Shown: piece after piece, positions 1-6,701 of the stretch
How positions within the stretch are numbered: position 1 is the first letter of the stretch
How the letters are laid out: every line of letters starts with the position of its first letter
DNA from: Tannerella sp.
GTDB lineage: Bacteria > Bacteroidota > Bacteroidia > Bacteroidales > Tannerellaceae
DNA: 19,424 nt
Assembly (NCBI GenBank): GCA_031282485.1
Contig: JAITDQ010000088.1
Location: 1 to 19,424 of the forward strand
Direction: 5' to 3'
Translations under genes and position numbers: made by a program
The notes under the pieces: generated by a model
What the model was told of the DNA's origin: nothing
The model's database searches: none
Seen by the model: the letters and a program-made list of their open reading frames with translations, nothing else

Positions 1-254
1 CTGATGACGGGATATTTCCTGTTCCAGTCCCATTTATCATGGATATAAAGTCCCTCAAACAGTTCCTTCCTTCCCGTAAACAGCGCCTCAAGTGTGCTTA
101 ACGTCAGCGACTTCCCAAAGCGGCGGGGACGCGAAAGAAAATAAATTTTACCGGTTGGTTACAACCGGTAAATATGCTCCGTCTTATCCACATACAGATA
201 ATTATTCCTGCGGATATCCTCGAACGACTGTATTCCTATTGGCAAATTTTTCAT
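1..254 (-). pseudogene. AAA-ATPase-like protein (PF09820 type), 5' part, interrupted by an in-frame stop
   Basis: On the minus strand an ATG at 254 opens a reading frame starting MKNLPIGIQSFEDIRR, the typical N-terminus of the AAA-ATPase-like family (often fused to a PD-(D/E)XK nuclease-like C-terminus) found in many copies in Bacteroidales. After residue 31 (ending in EHIYRL) there is a TAA at 161-159. The same frame then continues without a shift into [18 protein letters not shown], which contains the family's atypical P-loop (RRFGKS), and stays open to the window edge. The gene therefore looks complete in content but broken by a stop that sits in the loop of a perfect 11-bp inverted repeat. 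The remainder lies beyond position 1. The cellular role of the family is poorly known. Family assignment is fairly secure; whether the gene is truly dead (as opposed to a sequencing error or readthrough) is inference. Confidence 0.7.
147..172. repeat. Perfect 11-bp inverted repeat enclosing the premature stop
   Basis: The arms TTTACCGGTTG (147-157) and CAACCGGTAAA (162-172) are exact reverse complements, separated by the 4-base loop GTTA. On the minus strand the loop reads TAAC and contains the TAA that ends the AAA-ATPase frame. Seen directly in the sequence. Confidence 0.85.
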
Positions 255-272
255 GACCGACAATTTTTTTCG

Positions 273-280
273 CAAATATA
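273..280 (-). promoter_or_regulatory. Bacteroidetes -7 element for the AAA-ATPase-like gene
   Basis: Read on the minus strand this is TATATTTG, a perfect match to the Bacteroidetes -7 consensus TAnnTTTG. It lies 18 bases upstream of the ATG at 254. A well-spaced -33 TTTG is not obvious, so the assignment rests on the -7 match and its position. Confidence 0.45.
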
Positions 281-298
281 CGAAAACAAAACGATTTA

Positions 299-559
299 TT
301 ACATCCTTTCCGGCTTTATCTTCTCGCCGGCTCTCATTTCGATTTCGTACGTTTTTCCCTTTTCCGTCATGAAATCGACCGTATGATAGCTTTTTGCGGG
401 AAGCTCTTTCAGGGTGGCGTCGCTCAGATTCTGCGGTTTGCCGGGGTCGATGATGCCGAACAGCGGGTTTAGGTTTGTCCCTGCGCCTCTTTTGTCTGAG
501 CATTTAAATGCGTCGATTTTCGAATCACGATGCGTCTGCCCTGTCCCTTCAGGAAACAT
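299..559 (-). pseudogene. Short ORF resembling the C-terminal end of a GH95-type glycosidase (remnant)
   Basis: An 86-codon minus-strand frame with no complete domain. Its middle part (residues about 27-75) runs NLNPLFGIIDPGKP, then LKELPAKSYHTVDF, then TEKGKTYEIEM. This pattern recalls the extreme C-terminus of Bacteroidetes GH95 alpha-L-fucosidase-like proteins, where an NPNP stretch is followed by a beta-sandwich end with a xYxxDxxTxxGxxY pattern. Such proteins are usually 700-850 residues, so at best this is a decayed tail. The N-terminal 20 residues show no family resemblance and the ATG at 559 is probably fortuitous. It lies directly upstream of another broken minus-strand gene, which fits a decaying accessory segment. 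It could instead be a non-coding open frame; the family call is tentative. Confidence 0.3.
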
Positions 560-562
560 TTT

Positions 563-592
563 TTTGATATACGGGAATTTATTGTACTTTTG
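563..592 (+). promoter_or_regulatory. Promoter of the M24 peptidase gene
   Basis: TTTG at 563-566 and TACTTTTG at 585-592 are separated by 18 bases. The second is a full match to the -7 consensus TAnnTTTG, and the spacing is close to that of the -33/-7 pair used by the Bacteroidetes primary sigma factor. The predicted transcript would start near 599, giving a leader of about 70 bases before the ATG at 671. Confidence 0.6.
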
Positions 593-670
593 CTGCCGGA
601 TAATTACTTGAAATCGGAGGCGTGACCGGGAGAGAGACGGTCTGCACCGTTAAATTTAATGCGATAAATT

Positions 671-1846
671 ATGATAACGAATAAACTGATTAAGGATTTG
701 TTTTTCAGACAAAAGAGAGTGCAAAAGGCGATTCGAGAAACGGGAGCGGACGGGATGCTGTTGACTACGGATGTGAATATTTATTATATGACGGGAGTTG
801 TGTTCAATGGATATTACTATCTGCCTGTCGACGACGAACCGCTGCTATTTGTCAAACGTCCGGGCGGACTTTCGGGCGAAAGACTGTTTTCTATCCGCAA
901 ACCGGAGGCGATACCTGATATTTTCCTGTCAAATGGATGGCAACTGCCTGAAAACGTGCTTCTGGAAACGGATGAGGTGTCGTATAACGAATATATGCGT
1001 CTGCAAAATATCTTTCATTTTAAAAAGACGGATAATGCAACTGTATTCATGCGTCGCATAAGGATGATTAAGACGCCCTGGGAGATAGAGCAGCTTCGGA
1101 TATCGGCAGACCGTCATGCGGGTACGTATGCCCGGATACCGGAATGTTACCGCCCCGGCATGACGGATGTCAGGTTTCAGGCGGAGATAGAATACCGGAT
1201 GCGGCTGAATGGTTCTGTGGGCTTCTTCCGCGCTTTCGGGCCGAATATGAATATTTTTATGGGCAGCGTACTTGCAGGCGAAAATGCGGCAACGCCTTCC
1301 CCTCATGACTTTGCGCTTGGCGGCGGCGGACAGACGGCTTTTTGTCCTATCGGGGCGAACGGGACGCTGTTGAGCGAAGGCATGACGGTTATGGTCGATA
1401 TGGCCGGCAATTATACGGAGTACCTTACGGATATGACGCGCGTGTATTCGATAGGAACAATCCCGGAATTGGCTTATCGCGCCCACCGCATCTCGCAGGA
1501 AATTCAGGACGCCATAGAGGTCACGGCCAAACCGGGCGTCGCTTGCGCCGATTTGTATAACATGGCTTACGCAATAGTGGAAAAGGCCGGGCTGACGGAT
1601 TATTTTATGGGGACGAAGCAACAGGCCAAGTTCGCAGGCCACGGCATCGGTCTTGAAATCAACGAACCGCCTGTTTTCACCCCGCGTTCCGGCGAGATGC
1701 TGGAGGAGAACATGACGTTTGCCCTGGAACCGAAATTTGTCATCCCGCAAACAGGCGCCGTCGGCATAGAGAACAGTTTTCTCGTAACGGATACAGGCAT
1801 CGAAAAACTGACGGTTTTCAAGGAGGATATCATTCCTTTAACCTGA
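671..1846 (+). CDS. M24 family metallopeptidase (Xaa-Pro aminopeptidase/dipeptidase-like)
   Basis: A 391-residue protein with a creatinase-like N-terminal domain (about 15-130) and an M24 'pita-bread' catalytic domain (about 140-390). The five dinuclear-metal ligands expected of the family are all visible: D243 (VMVDMAG), D254 (YLTDMTR), H324 (AGHGIG), E353 (ALEPKF) and E367 (GIENSF). It should therefore be an active cytoplasmic metallopeptidase that removes an N-terminal residue preceding proline, or cleaves Xaa-Pro dipeptides. The two-domain size of about 390 residues is closer to prolidase/PepQ-like members than to the larger Bacteroidetes aminopeptidase P of about 590. No signal peptide is seen. 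It has its own promoter and is followed by a structured 131-base gap before pyrB, so it is probably a separate transcript. Exact substrate specificity cannot be read from the sequence. Confidence 0.9.
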   Translation: MITNKLIKDLFFRQKRVQKAIRETGADGMLLTTDVNIYYMTGVVFNGYYYLPVDDEPLLFVKRPGGLSGERLFSIRKPEAIPDIFLSNGWQLPENVLLETDEVSYNEYMRLQNIFHFKKTDNATVFMRRIRMIKTPWEIEQLRISADRHAGTYARIPECYRPGMTDVRFQAEIEYRMRLNGSVGFFRAFGPNMNIFMGSVLAGENAATPSPHDFALGGGGQTAFCPIGANGTLLSEGMTVMVDMAGNYTEYLTDMTRVYSIGTIPELAYRAHRISQEIQDAIEVTAKPGVACADLYNMAYAIVEKAGLTDYFMGTKQQAKFAGHGIGLEINEPPVFTPRSGEMLEENMTFALEPKFVIPQTGAVGIENSFLVTDTGIEKLTVFKEDIIPLT

Positions 1847-1851
1847 AAGGA

Positions 1852-1899
1852 TTTTGACCTTTACATGCGGGCGGCGCCCTCCTGTTTTAAAGGTTGAAA
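1852..1899. terminator. Nested hairpin between the M24 gene and pyrB (possible terminator)
   Basis: The arms TTTTGACCTTTA (1852-1863) and TAAAGGTTGAAA (1888-1899) can form a 12-bp stem with two internal G-U pairs. Inside it sits a small GC hairpin GGGC-GGC-GCCC (1869-1879). It starts 5 bases after the peptidase stop codon and ends about 80 bases before pyrB. There is no long T-run after it, so intrinsic termination is not assured; it could also be a 3'-end stabilising structure or a leader element of pyrB. Confidence 0.4.
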
Positions 1900-1926
1900 C
1901 GGTACGGTTAATAACTTTTATCCGTT

Positions 1927-1962
1927 TTTGTTGTTCCGGTCAAACTTTTTTTTTTACATTTG
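1927..1962 (+). promoter_or_regulatory. Promoter of the pyrBI unit
   Basis: TACATTTG at 1955-1962 matches the Bacteroidetes -7 consensus TAnnTTTG exactly. A TTTG at 1927-1930 (spacer 24) or the GTTG at 1930-1933 (spacer 21) could act as the -33 element. Transcription would begin around 1969, leaving a leader of only about 9-15 bases before pyrB. That leaves no room for a leader-peptide attenuator downstream of this start. Confidence 0.6.
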
Positions 1963-1977
1963 TGGCTATAAGAACCA

Positions 1978-2910
1978 ATGATTATGTTAAAGAAAAGTTT
2001 AGTATCTATTGATCAATGTACGAAGGATGATATCCTGCGTATCATAAGTAATGCGAAGAAATTTGAAGAAAACCCCAATCGCAGTCTGCTGGAGGGGAAA
2101 GTGGCGGCGACGCTGTTTTTCGAACCCTCGACGCGCACGCGGTTAAGTTTCGAAACGGCGGTGAACAGGCTCGGCGGACGTGTGGTCGGCTTCCAGGACG
2201 CTTCCACGACCAGTTCATCGAAAGGTGAGACATTGAAAGACACCATTCGCATGGTGAGCAATTACGCCGATATTATTATCATGCGCCATTACCTTGAAGG
2301 CGCCGCCCGGTATGCGTCGGAGGTGACGGATATTCCGATTGTCAATGCAGGCGACGGAGCCAACCAGCATCCTTCGCAGACGCTGCTCGATTTGTTTTCA
2401 ATAAAAAAGACACAGGGGACATTAGACAACCTTACCATAACGGTGGTCGGCGACTTGAAATACGGGCGTACGGTACATTCCCTGATTGTCGGCATGTCAC
2501 ATTTCAATCCCAAGTTTCATTTTATCGCTCCCGACGAACTGAAAATGCCCGACGAACAGAAGCGTTTTTGCAAACTGCACAACATCGAATTTCATGAACA
2601 CGCCGTCTTTTCGGAGGATATCATTACTCAAACGGACATTTTATACATGACACGGGTGCAAAAGGAGCGTTTCACGGACTTGGTGGAGTATGAGCGCGTT
2701 AAAAATGTATACATCCTTCACAATAAAATGCTGGAAAAATCAAGGCCGAACCTGCGTGTGCTTCATCCGCTCCCGAGAGTAAACGAAATTGCGTATGATG
2801 TTGACGACAACCCGAAGGCTTATTATATCCAACAGGCGCGAAACGGTTTGTTTACCCGCGAAGCGATTCTCTGCGATGTGTTGGGAATTGAGCTGTCAAT
2901 TAAAAATTAA
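1978..2910 (+). CDS. pyrB: Aspartate carbamoyltransferase, catalytic subunit
   Basis: PyrB condenses carbamoyl phosphate with L-aspartate to give N-carbamoyl-L-aspartate, the committed step of pyrimidine synthesis, in the cytoplasm. The 310-residue length is normal. Visible family motifs are [13 protein letters not shown] (carbamoyl-phosphate loop STRT at 51-54), SKGET (81-85, the mobile lysine loop), HPSQ (131-134), TRVQKER (225-231) and HPLPR (263-267). Two in-frame starts exist (1978 and 1984); the second gives an N-terminus MLKKSLVSI closer to homologues, so the first two residues are uncertain. It is followed after 21 bases by the regulatory subunit gene, consistent with a class B (E. 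coli-type) dodecameric enzyme. The last codons (SIKN and stop) lie within an AT-rich direct repeat that runs into the intergenic gap. Confidence 0.97.
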   Translation: MIMLKKSLVSIDQCTKDDILRIISNAKKFEENPNRSLLEGKVAATLFFEPSTRTRLSFETAVNRLGGRVVGFQDASTTSSSKGETLKDTIRMVSNYADIIIMRHYLEGAARYASEVTDIPIVNAGDGANQHPSQTLLDLFSIKKTQGTLDNLTITVVGDLKYGRTVHSLIVGMSHFNPKFHFIAPDELKMPDEQKRFCKLHNIEFHEHAVFSEDIITQTDILYMTRVQKERFTDLVEYERVKNVYILHNKMLEKSRPNLRVLHPLPRVNEIAYDVDDNPKAYYIQQARNGLFTREAILCDVLGIELSIKN

Positions 2911-2924
2911 GAATTAAAAATTAA
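2898..2924. repeat. AT-rich 13-bp direct repeat at the pyrB-pyrI junction
   Basis: The 13-mer AATTAAAAATTAA occurs at 2898-2910 and again at 2912-2924, separated by one G. The first copy encodes the end of PyrB including its stop codon. Similar short AT repeats are scattered through intergenic spaces of many Bacteroidetes (general knowledge, not checked here). Confidence 0.8.
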
Positions 2925-2931
2925 AAGGATT

Positions 2932-3396
2932 ATGTCTGATAAGAAGAAAAGAGAATTACAGGTTGCCGCTCTCGAAAACGGCACGGCGATTGACCACATT
3001 CCTCCCGAACAGTTATTTAAAGTAGCGCAATTGATCGGACTTAACACGATGAATAACCGTATTACGTTCGGAAACAATCTGGAAAGTAAAAAAATGGGAC
3101 GCAAAGGTATGATAAAAATTGCAGACAAGTTTTTTGAGGAAGACGAAATAAACCGTATCGCCCTCATTGCGCCTAATGTCGTATTGAATATCATACGCGA
3201 CTATGAGGTGGTAGAGAAGAAGTGTGTAAGTCTGCCCGACGAACTCATTGATATTGTAAAATGTAACAATCCGAAATGCATTACGAACAATGAACCGATG
3301 AAAACGTATTTTCACGTGATAGATAAAGATTCCGGCACGATTAAATGCCGTTACTGCGAACGCAAAATCAACAAGGAAGACATCATAATCAAATAG
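2932..3396 (+). CDS. pyrI: Aspartate carbamoyltransferase, regulatory subunit
   Basis: PyrI is the non-catalytic subunit that binds nucleotide effectors (CTP, ATP, UTP in E. coli) and holds catalytic trimers together. The 154-residue protein has the normal length. The N-terminal allosteric domain (about 8-100) contains [12 protein letters not shown], the nucleotide-binding stretch. The C-terminal zinc domain has the four structural cysteines C111, C116, C139 and C142 in the CX4C...CX2C arrangement needed for contact with PyrB. It sits directly behind pyrB as in E. coli, so both should be made from one message and translated together. The flanks carry AT-rich repeats of opposite orientation. 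Feedback control by nucleotides is expected from the family but not shown here. Confidence 0.97.
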   Translation: MSDKKKRELQVAALENGTAIDHIPPEQLFKVAQLIGLNTMNNRITFGNNLESKKMGRKGMIKIADKFFEEDEINRIALIAPNVVLNIIRDYEVVEKKCVSLPDELIDIVKCNNPKCITNNEPMKTYFHVIDKDSGTIKCRYCERKINKEDIIIK

Positions 3397-3466
3397 TATG
3401 AAACCCGAAAGAACGAAAACAAGCCGATTGCAAGCCAATCCCACAATACCCAAGCGCATATCTCTT

Positions 3467-3486
3467 TTAATTTTTAATTTTTAATT
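3467..3486. repeat. AT-rich repeat, inverted relative to the copy before pyrI
   Basis: TTAATTTTTAATTTTTAATT at 3467-3486 is the reverse complement of an AATTAAAAATTAAAAATTAA-type unit, closely matching the direct repeat at 2898-2924. Thus pyrI is bracketed by inverted copies of the same simple element. The remaining 70 bases between pyrI and this repeat show no other feature. Confidence 0.6.
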
Positions 3487-3495
3487 GATTACCGT

Positions 3496-4062
3496 ATGAA
3501 GCAAGACTGGAAACCCGGAACCATGATTTATCCCCTTCCGGCTGTAATGATAAGCTGCGGCAGTGAACCTTCGGAATATAACATACTGACTGTAAGCTGG
3601 GTGGGAACCATTTGCACAAACCCTCCGATGTGTTATATCTCCGTACGCCCGGAGCGACATTCGTATCCTGTTATCAGGAAGAATATGGAGTTTGTCATCA
3701 ACCTGACAACGCTCAACATGGCATTTGCCACAGACTGGTGCGGGGTTGTATCGGGCAGGGATCATAACAAATTCGAAGAAATGAAGCTTACGCCCGGCAA
3801 ATCGTCCATCGTCCGGGCGCCTCTCGTTGAAGAATCGCCGTTATGCATAGAATGTCGCGTAAAGGAGATTTTGGCGCTGGGGTCGCACGATATGTTTATA
3901 GCCGATGTCGTAAACGTGCGTGCCGACGACCAATACATCAACCCGGAAACAGGCGCGTTCGATATGCAAAAGGCTGACCTGCTGGCGTATGCTCACGGCA
4001 AGTATTACGGCTTGGCCGATATGATCGGACATTTCGGCTGGTCTGTGAAAAAGAACAGGTAG
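3496..4062 (+). CDS. Flavin reductase family protein (flavoredoxin-like, FMN-binding split barrel)
   Basis: A 188-residue cytoplasmic protein of the DIM6/NTAB flavin reductase family. The N-terminal stretch KPGTMIYPLPAVMISCG, followed by NILTVSWVGTICTNPPM and SVRPERHSYPVI, is the signature of the FMN-binding split barrel. Members are small flavoproteins that pass electrons between NAD(P)H or ferredoxin-type donors and acceptors; flavoredoxin of sulfate reducers is the named relative. The physiological partner is not evident here. It follows pyrI by about 100 bases containing an AT repeat and no recognisable -7 box, so it may be read through from pyrBI. Its stop lies 7 bases from the stop of the convergent outer-membrane gene. 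Confidence 0.85.
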   Translation: MKQDWKPGTMIYPLPAVMISCGSEPSEYNILTVSWVGTICTNPPMCYISVRPERHSYPVIRKNMEFVINLTTLNMAFATDWCGVVSGRDHNKFEEMKLTPGKSSIVRAPLVEESPLCIECRVKEILALGSHDMFIADVVNVRADDQYINPETGAFDMQKADLLAYAHGKYYGLADMIGHFGWSVKKNR

Positions 4063-4076
4063 CCCGGTTTTACCTG
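4056..4076. terminator. Small hairpin spanning the convergent stop codons
   Basis: CAGGTA (4056-4061) and TACCTG (4071-4076) form a 6-bp stem with a 9-base loop. The stem covers the TAG of the flavin reductase gene and the TAA of the minus-strand porin gene. With only 7 bases between the two stops, this could mark the transcript ends on both strands, but it lacks a T-run and is short, so the call is weak. Confidence 0.25.
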
Positions 4077-4735
4077 AAAGGCATAAGGTACGTGATCTTT
4101 GCGGATATAACCTGACTTGAGGCTTTGGAAAAATAATCCTTGCGTTGTGTGCCGTATATGTCGCCAAACGAATAATAGTAGCGTCCTTCGATCAAAAAAT
4201 ATCCAATCCCCGTGCGAACTTCAATCCCCGCGCCTCCGCTGATGCCCCATTCGAGCCTGTTTTCCACCGGCATTTCGTGCTGAGCGGTCACAATGCTGCC
4301 CGGCATCATTTCTTTCCGGCCTTCGGCCGTCGATTCGCTTAGCATATAGCCGATCTGAGGCCCCGCATTTACAAAGCCTTTTACATTTTTTCCGCCGAAC
4401 TGGACGTGTGTATAAAAAGGCAGTTGCAGATAATCCATGCGACGGCTGTAACTGTATTCCGGGGCGGTTTCATACGATTCGCTCCAGCCCTGTTGCGCAT
4501 AGTTCAATTCGAGTTGCAAGCCTACGTTTTCGCCCATGGTCATACGGCCGGTCAGTCCGAAAGTCGTGCCCGAGAGCGTCCCCTGCGACACTCTCGGATT
4601 GAAGGAGACGGACGAGAATGTTGTTCCTCCCGATACGCCGGCGGAAAATTCATACGGGGTGGTAATGATAATCTGCGCTCCGACAACGGAAGTCATCACA
4701 ACAAACAGTAGTGTAAAGTATAGTTTTGGCGTCAT
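4070..4735 (-). CDS. Outer-membrane beta-barrel (porin family) protein
   Basis: From the ATG at 4735 the protein has 221 residues: a signal peptide MTPKLYFTLLFVVMTSVVGA (cleavage after VGA), then alternating hydrophobic strands typical of an eight-stranded outer-membrane barrel (OMP_b-brl_2/PorT-like families). Examples are YEFSAGVSGG, TTFGLTGRMTMG, NVGLQLELNYAQQGW, DYLQLPFYTHVQFG and FLIEGRYYYSFGDIYG. It ends with ISAKITYLMPFR, a beta-strand-like end with an aromatic and a basic residue. An upstream in-frame ATG at 4813 would add 26 non-signal residues, so 4735 is preferred. The start overlaps the stop of the LysM-protein gene by ATGA, implying coupled translation and a shared envelope role. 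The partner or cargo is not known; PorT itself belongs to the type IX secretion machinery, but identity with PorT cannot be claimed. Confidence 0.8.
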   Translation of the reverse strand: MTPKLYFTLLFVVMTSVVGAQIIITTPYEFSAGVSGGTTFSSVSFNPRVSQGTLSGTTFGLTGRMTMGENVGLQLELNYAQQGWSESYETAPEYSYSRRMDYLQLPFYTHVQFGGKNVKGFVNAGPQIGYMLSESTAEGRKEMMPGSIVTAQHEMPVENRLEWGISGGAGIEVRTGIGYFLIEGRYYYSFGDIYGTQRKDYFSKASSQVISAKITYLMPFR

Positions 4736-6546
4736 TTGAAATCGGAACGTGTAATGATGAAATCCTTGTTGTAATGAATGATATAGATATTCGTGTTTAT
4801 CCAGCCTCCCCAATTGTTCACACGTTCGAAGTTGAAACCGGTCTGCAAGCTTTTATATTTGATTTCGGAAAGATTGTTTTCAAAGTTAACGCCATATTGC
4901 TGCAACGCGCCGAAGAAAAACATCCCGGTATCAAAACCCAGCATCCCGTATTTGGGAATGGTTGACGCGGGGCTTTTGCTGAACCAGTTTTTGTAGTTGT
5001 CATAAAACTTTTTTACGCCCGGATTCATATTGTCGGCATAAAACAGGCTATATATATATGTATCCAGCGCGTGGAAATCTTCCAGACAATCCTTCGTATA
5101 AGTTTGCCACACCGGATAGCCGAAAAGGTTAATTTTGAACTCCGGTTTCGTTTCCGCGATAAAGCGCAGCACGGTTTTTATTTTAATCAGTGCATCCTGC
5201 GAATTTGATACCGGCATGATGACATTCGGCTTGTTCGTCGTAAGCAGCGCCTCGATGCGTTCCGGGAAATTGGAAGCATCGTACACGGCATCTTTCCAGG
5301 AGATGTTACGTTCTTTCAGTTCCTTTTTGAAGTCATTTATAAACTCGGTCTGGTTGTCGCTGTCTTTCGTGTCGAGGAACAGGATGTTGTGTTTGGCAAA
5401 CAGGTTTGCCCCCGCATAAGCCGCATTTGCGTACAGCAGGTTCTGCGGCGTGTTCACCTGAAAAATCCAGGCGTTGTTCAACACTTCATCGTTTTTCGAC
5501 GTAAACGGGATCACATATTTCGTCTTATTGCTTTGCGCAAAATCGGCGATTATCTTTATCTGTTCGTTCGAGCCGCCGCCGATAATAAGATTTACATCTT
5601 TCAGCGTTTGCTCCTCTTCCTTAAAGATTTTCTGCAGGCTCGAAGTGCCGTCGCTGATGTCATAATTAAATAATTCCACCGAATGTCCCATGTTGCGCAG
5701 GCTGTCGACGGCAAGCAATAATCCTTCATAATATTCGGTGATAGGGTTCCCGGCCGAATCCCGTTTCCGGTTACCGACGTTATATGGCAGCAGCAATGCG
5801 ACTTTCGGAATATTGACAAGTTTAACCTCACGCTTTGCATTGAGCATGGCATTCACTTCCCGGGCATCCGGTTCTTTTTCCCTGGGAATGTCCCTCTCGT
5901 TTATCCTCAACGGGATACGAAGCGTCATGCCTTTCCGCAGACCGCCCGCCAGTTCCGGGTTAAGCTTGAGCAATTCATTTTCGGTAGTTTTGAATGTCTT
6001 GCATATATTGTACATCGTTTCCCGCGCCGGGACGGTGTAGAAAATTTCTTTCGCGCCTTTGTCGTTTTCCACGATTTCGGTCGCCGGTTTTTGTTTTTTG
6101 CCGGTGGGTATGCGTATCGTTTTACCGATCGAGAAACGTTCGAGCGACAGTCCGGGATTTGCCTCCAGGATACTTTCGCCGCTCACGCCATACTGTTTTG
6201 ATACGCCGTACAGCGTTTCCCTCGGCTGTATCGTATGATAGAGATAGACATTCCCTGCTTCGGGTCCGGTTTCGGAGAGTTTCGCGGTTTTTTTCTGGGG
6301 GATTTTCAGCTTGTCGCCTGCCTTTATCGCTTCGTCACTGCCTATGTTTAACCTGTAAATGTCTTCTACCGTCACATCGTACATTTTTGCGATCGAATAG
6401 ACGGTTTGCCCGCGTTCAATCGTATGATAAAATATATCACCGTCCCGTACGTTATTAGAGACAGGCTGATCGTTTTGTGCAGAGGTATTTATCGCAATAA
6501 AACCAAGTACCCATAGTATTAATGCACACAGCGTAATTTTCTTCAT
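4732..6546 (-). CDS. Triple-LysM protein with a type-1 periplasmic-binding-protein-like domain
   Basis: A 604-residue protein with an N-terminal signal peptide (about 1-23, ending TSAQ). Three LysM peptidoglycan-binding repeats follow at about 39-83 (YHTIERGQTVYSIAKMYDV), 103-147 (YHTIQPRETLYGVSKQYGV) and 170-213 (YTVPARETMYNICKTFKT). A short linker leads into a C-terminal domain (about 246-604) beginning VALLLPYNVGN. Its pattern (YYEGLLLAVDSL, IGGGSNEQIKIIADFAQ, FGYPVWQTY) matches the type-1 periplasmic binding fold of ABC-transporter binding proteins and LpoA/LppC-like lipoproteins. It should be periplasmic and bound to the cell wall. No transporter permease is nearby, so a sensory or cell-wall-regulating role is more likely than nutrient uptake (inference). 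It is co-transcribed with the outer-membrane barrel gene through an ATGA overlap and diverges from the T9SS cargo/transglycosylase pair. Confidence 0.85.
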   Translation of the reverse strand: MKKITLCALILWVLGFIAINTSAQNDQPVSNNVRDGDIFYHTIERGQTVYSIAKMYDVTVEDIYRLNIGSDEAIKAGDKLKIPQKKTAKLSETGPEAGNVYLYHTIQPRETLYGVSKQYGVSGESILEANPGLSLERFSIGKTIRIPTGKKQKPATEIVENDKGAKEIFYTVPARETMYNICKTFKTTENELLKLNPELAGGLRKGMTLRIPLRINERDIPREKEPDAREVNAMLNAKREVKLVNIPKVALLLPYNVGNRKRDSAGNPITEYYEGLLLAVDSLRNMGHSVELFNYDISDGTSSLQKIFKEEEQTLKDVNLIIGGGSNEQIKIIADFAQSNKTKYVIPFTSKNDEVLNNAWIFQVNTPQNLLYANAAYAGANLFAKHNILFLDTKDSDNQTEFINDFKKELKERNISWKDAVYDASNFPERIEALLTTNKPNVIMPVSNSQDALIKIKTVLRFIAETKPEFKINLFGYPVWQTYTKDCLEDFHALDTYIYSLFYADNMNPGVKKFYDNYKNWFSKSPASTIPKYGMLGFDTGMFFFGALQQYGVNFENNLSEIKYKSLQTGFNFERVNNWGGWINTNIYIIHYNKDFIITRSDFK

Positions 6547-6581
6547 GATTATGACATTTGTTATTGATTAATTTGTGTCGG

Positions 6582-6613
6582 CAAAAATACAATATATGAT
6601 TGGAAAAGAGAAA
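6582..6613 (-). promoter_or_regulatory. Promoter of the LysM/barrel operon
   Basis: On the minus strand, TATTTTTG at 6589-6582 fits the -7 consensus TAnnTTTG exactly. TTTC at 6613-6610, 20 bases upstream, could serve as a -33 element with one mismatch. Transcription would start about 30 bases before the ATG at 6546. The site lies in the divergent gap shared with the gene at 6702. Confidence 0.5.
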
Positions 6614-6649
6614 CATTTCCGGGTATTTTATTTTAAGACGATCGGGAAA

Positions 6650-6681
6650 TTTGTTATTGACCGATATTTTTCGTTACTTTG
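6650..6681 (+). promoter_or_regulatory. Promoter of the T9SS-cargo/transglycosylase unit
   Basis: TTTG at 6650-6653 and TTACTTTG at 6674-6681 (one mismatch to TAnnTTTG) are 20 bases apart. Transcription would start near 6688, downstream of the possible ATG at 6600. This is one of the reasons for choosing the ATG at 6702 as the true start. Confidence 0.45.
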
Positions 6682-6701
6682 GAGGCTTGTTTTGTGTTTT
6701 T

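Noticed and set aside
929..1750. A 273-codon open frame on the minus strand
   Set aside because: It lies fully inside the M24 peptidase gene, whose five metal ligands are intact. The minus-strand product shows no family motif.
4736..4813. Upstream start for the outer-membrane barrel gene
   Set aside because: The ATG at 4735 gives a proper signal peptide and an ATGA overlap with the previous gene.
6600..6701. Upstream start for the T9SS cargo gene
   Set aside because: It would bury the signal peptide behind 34 residues and lies upstream of the predicted promoter at 6650-6681.
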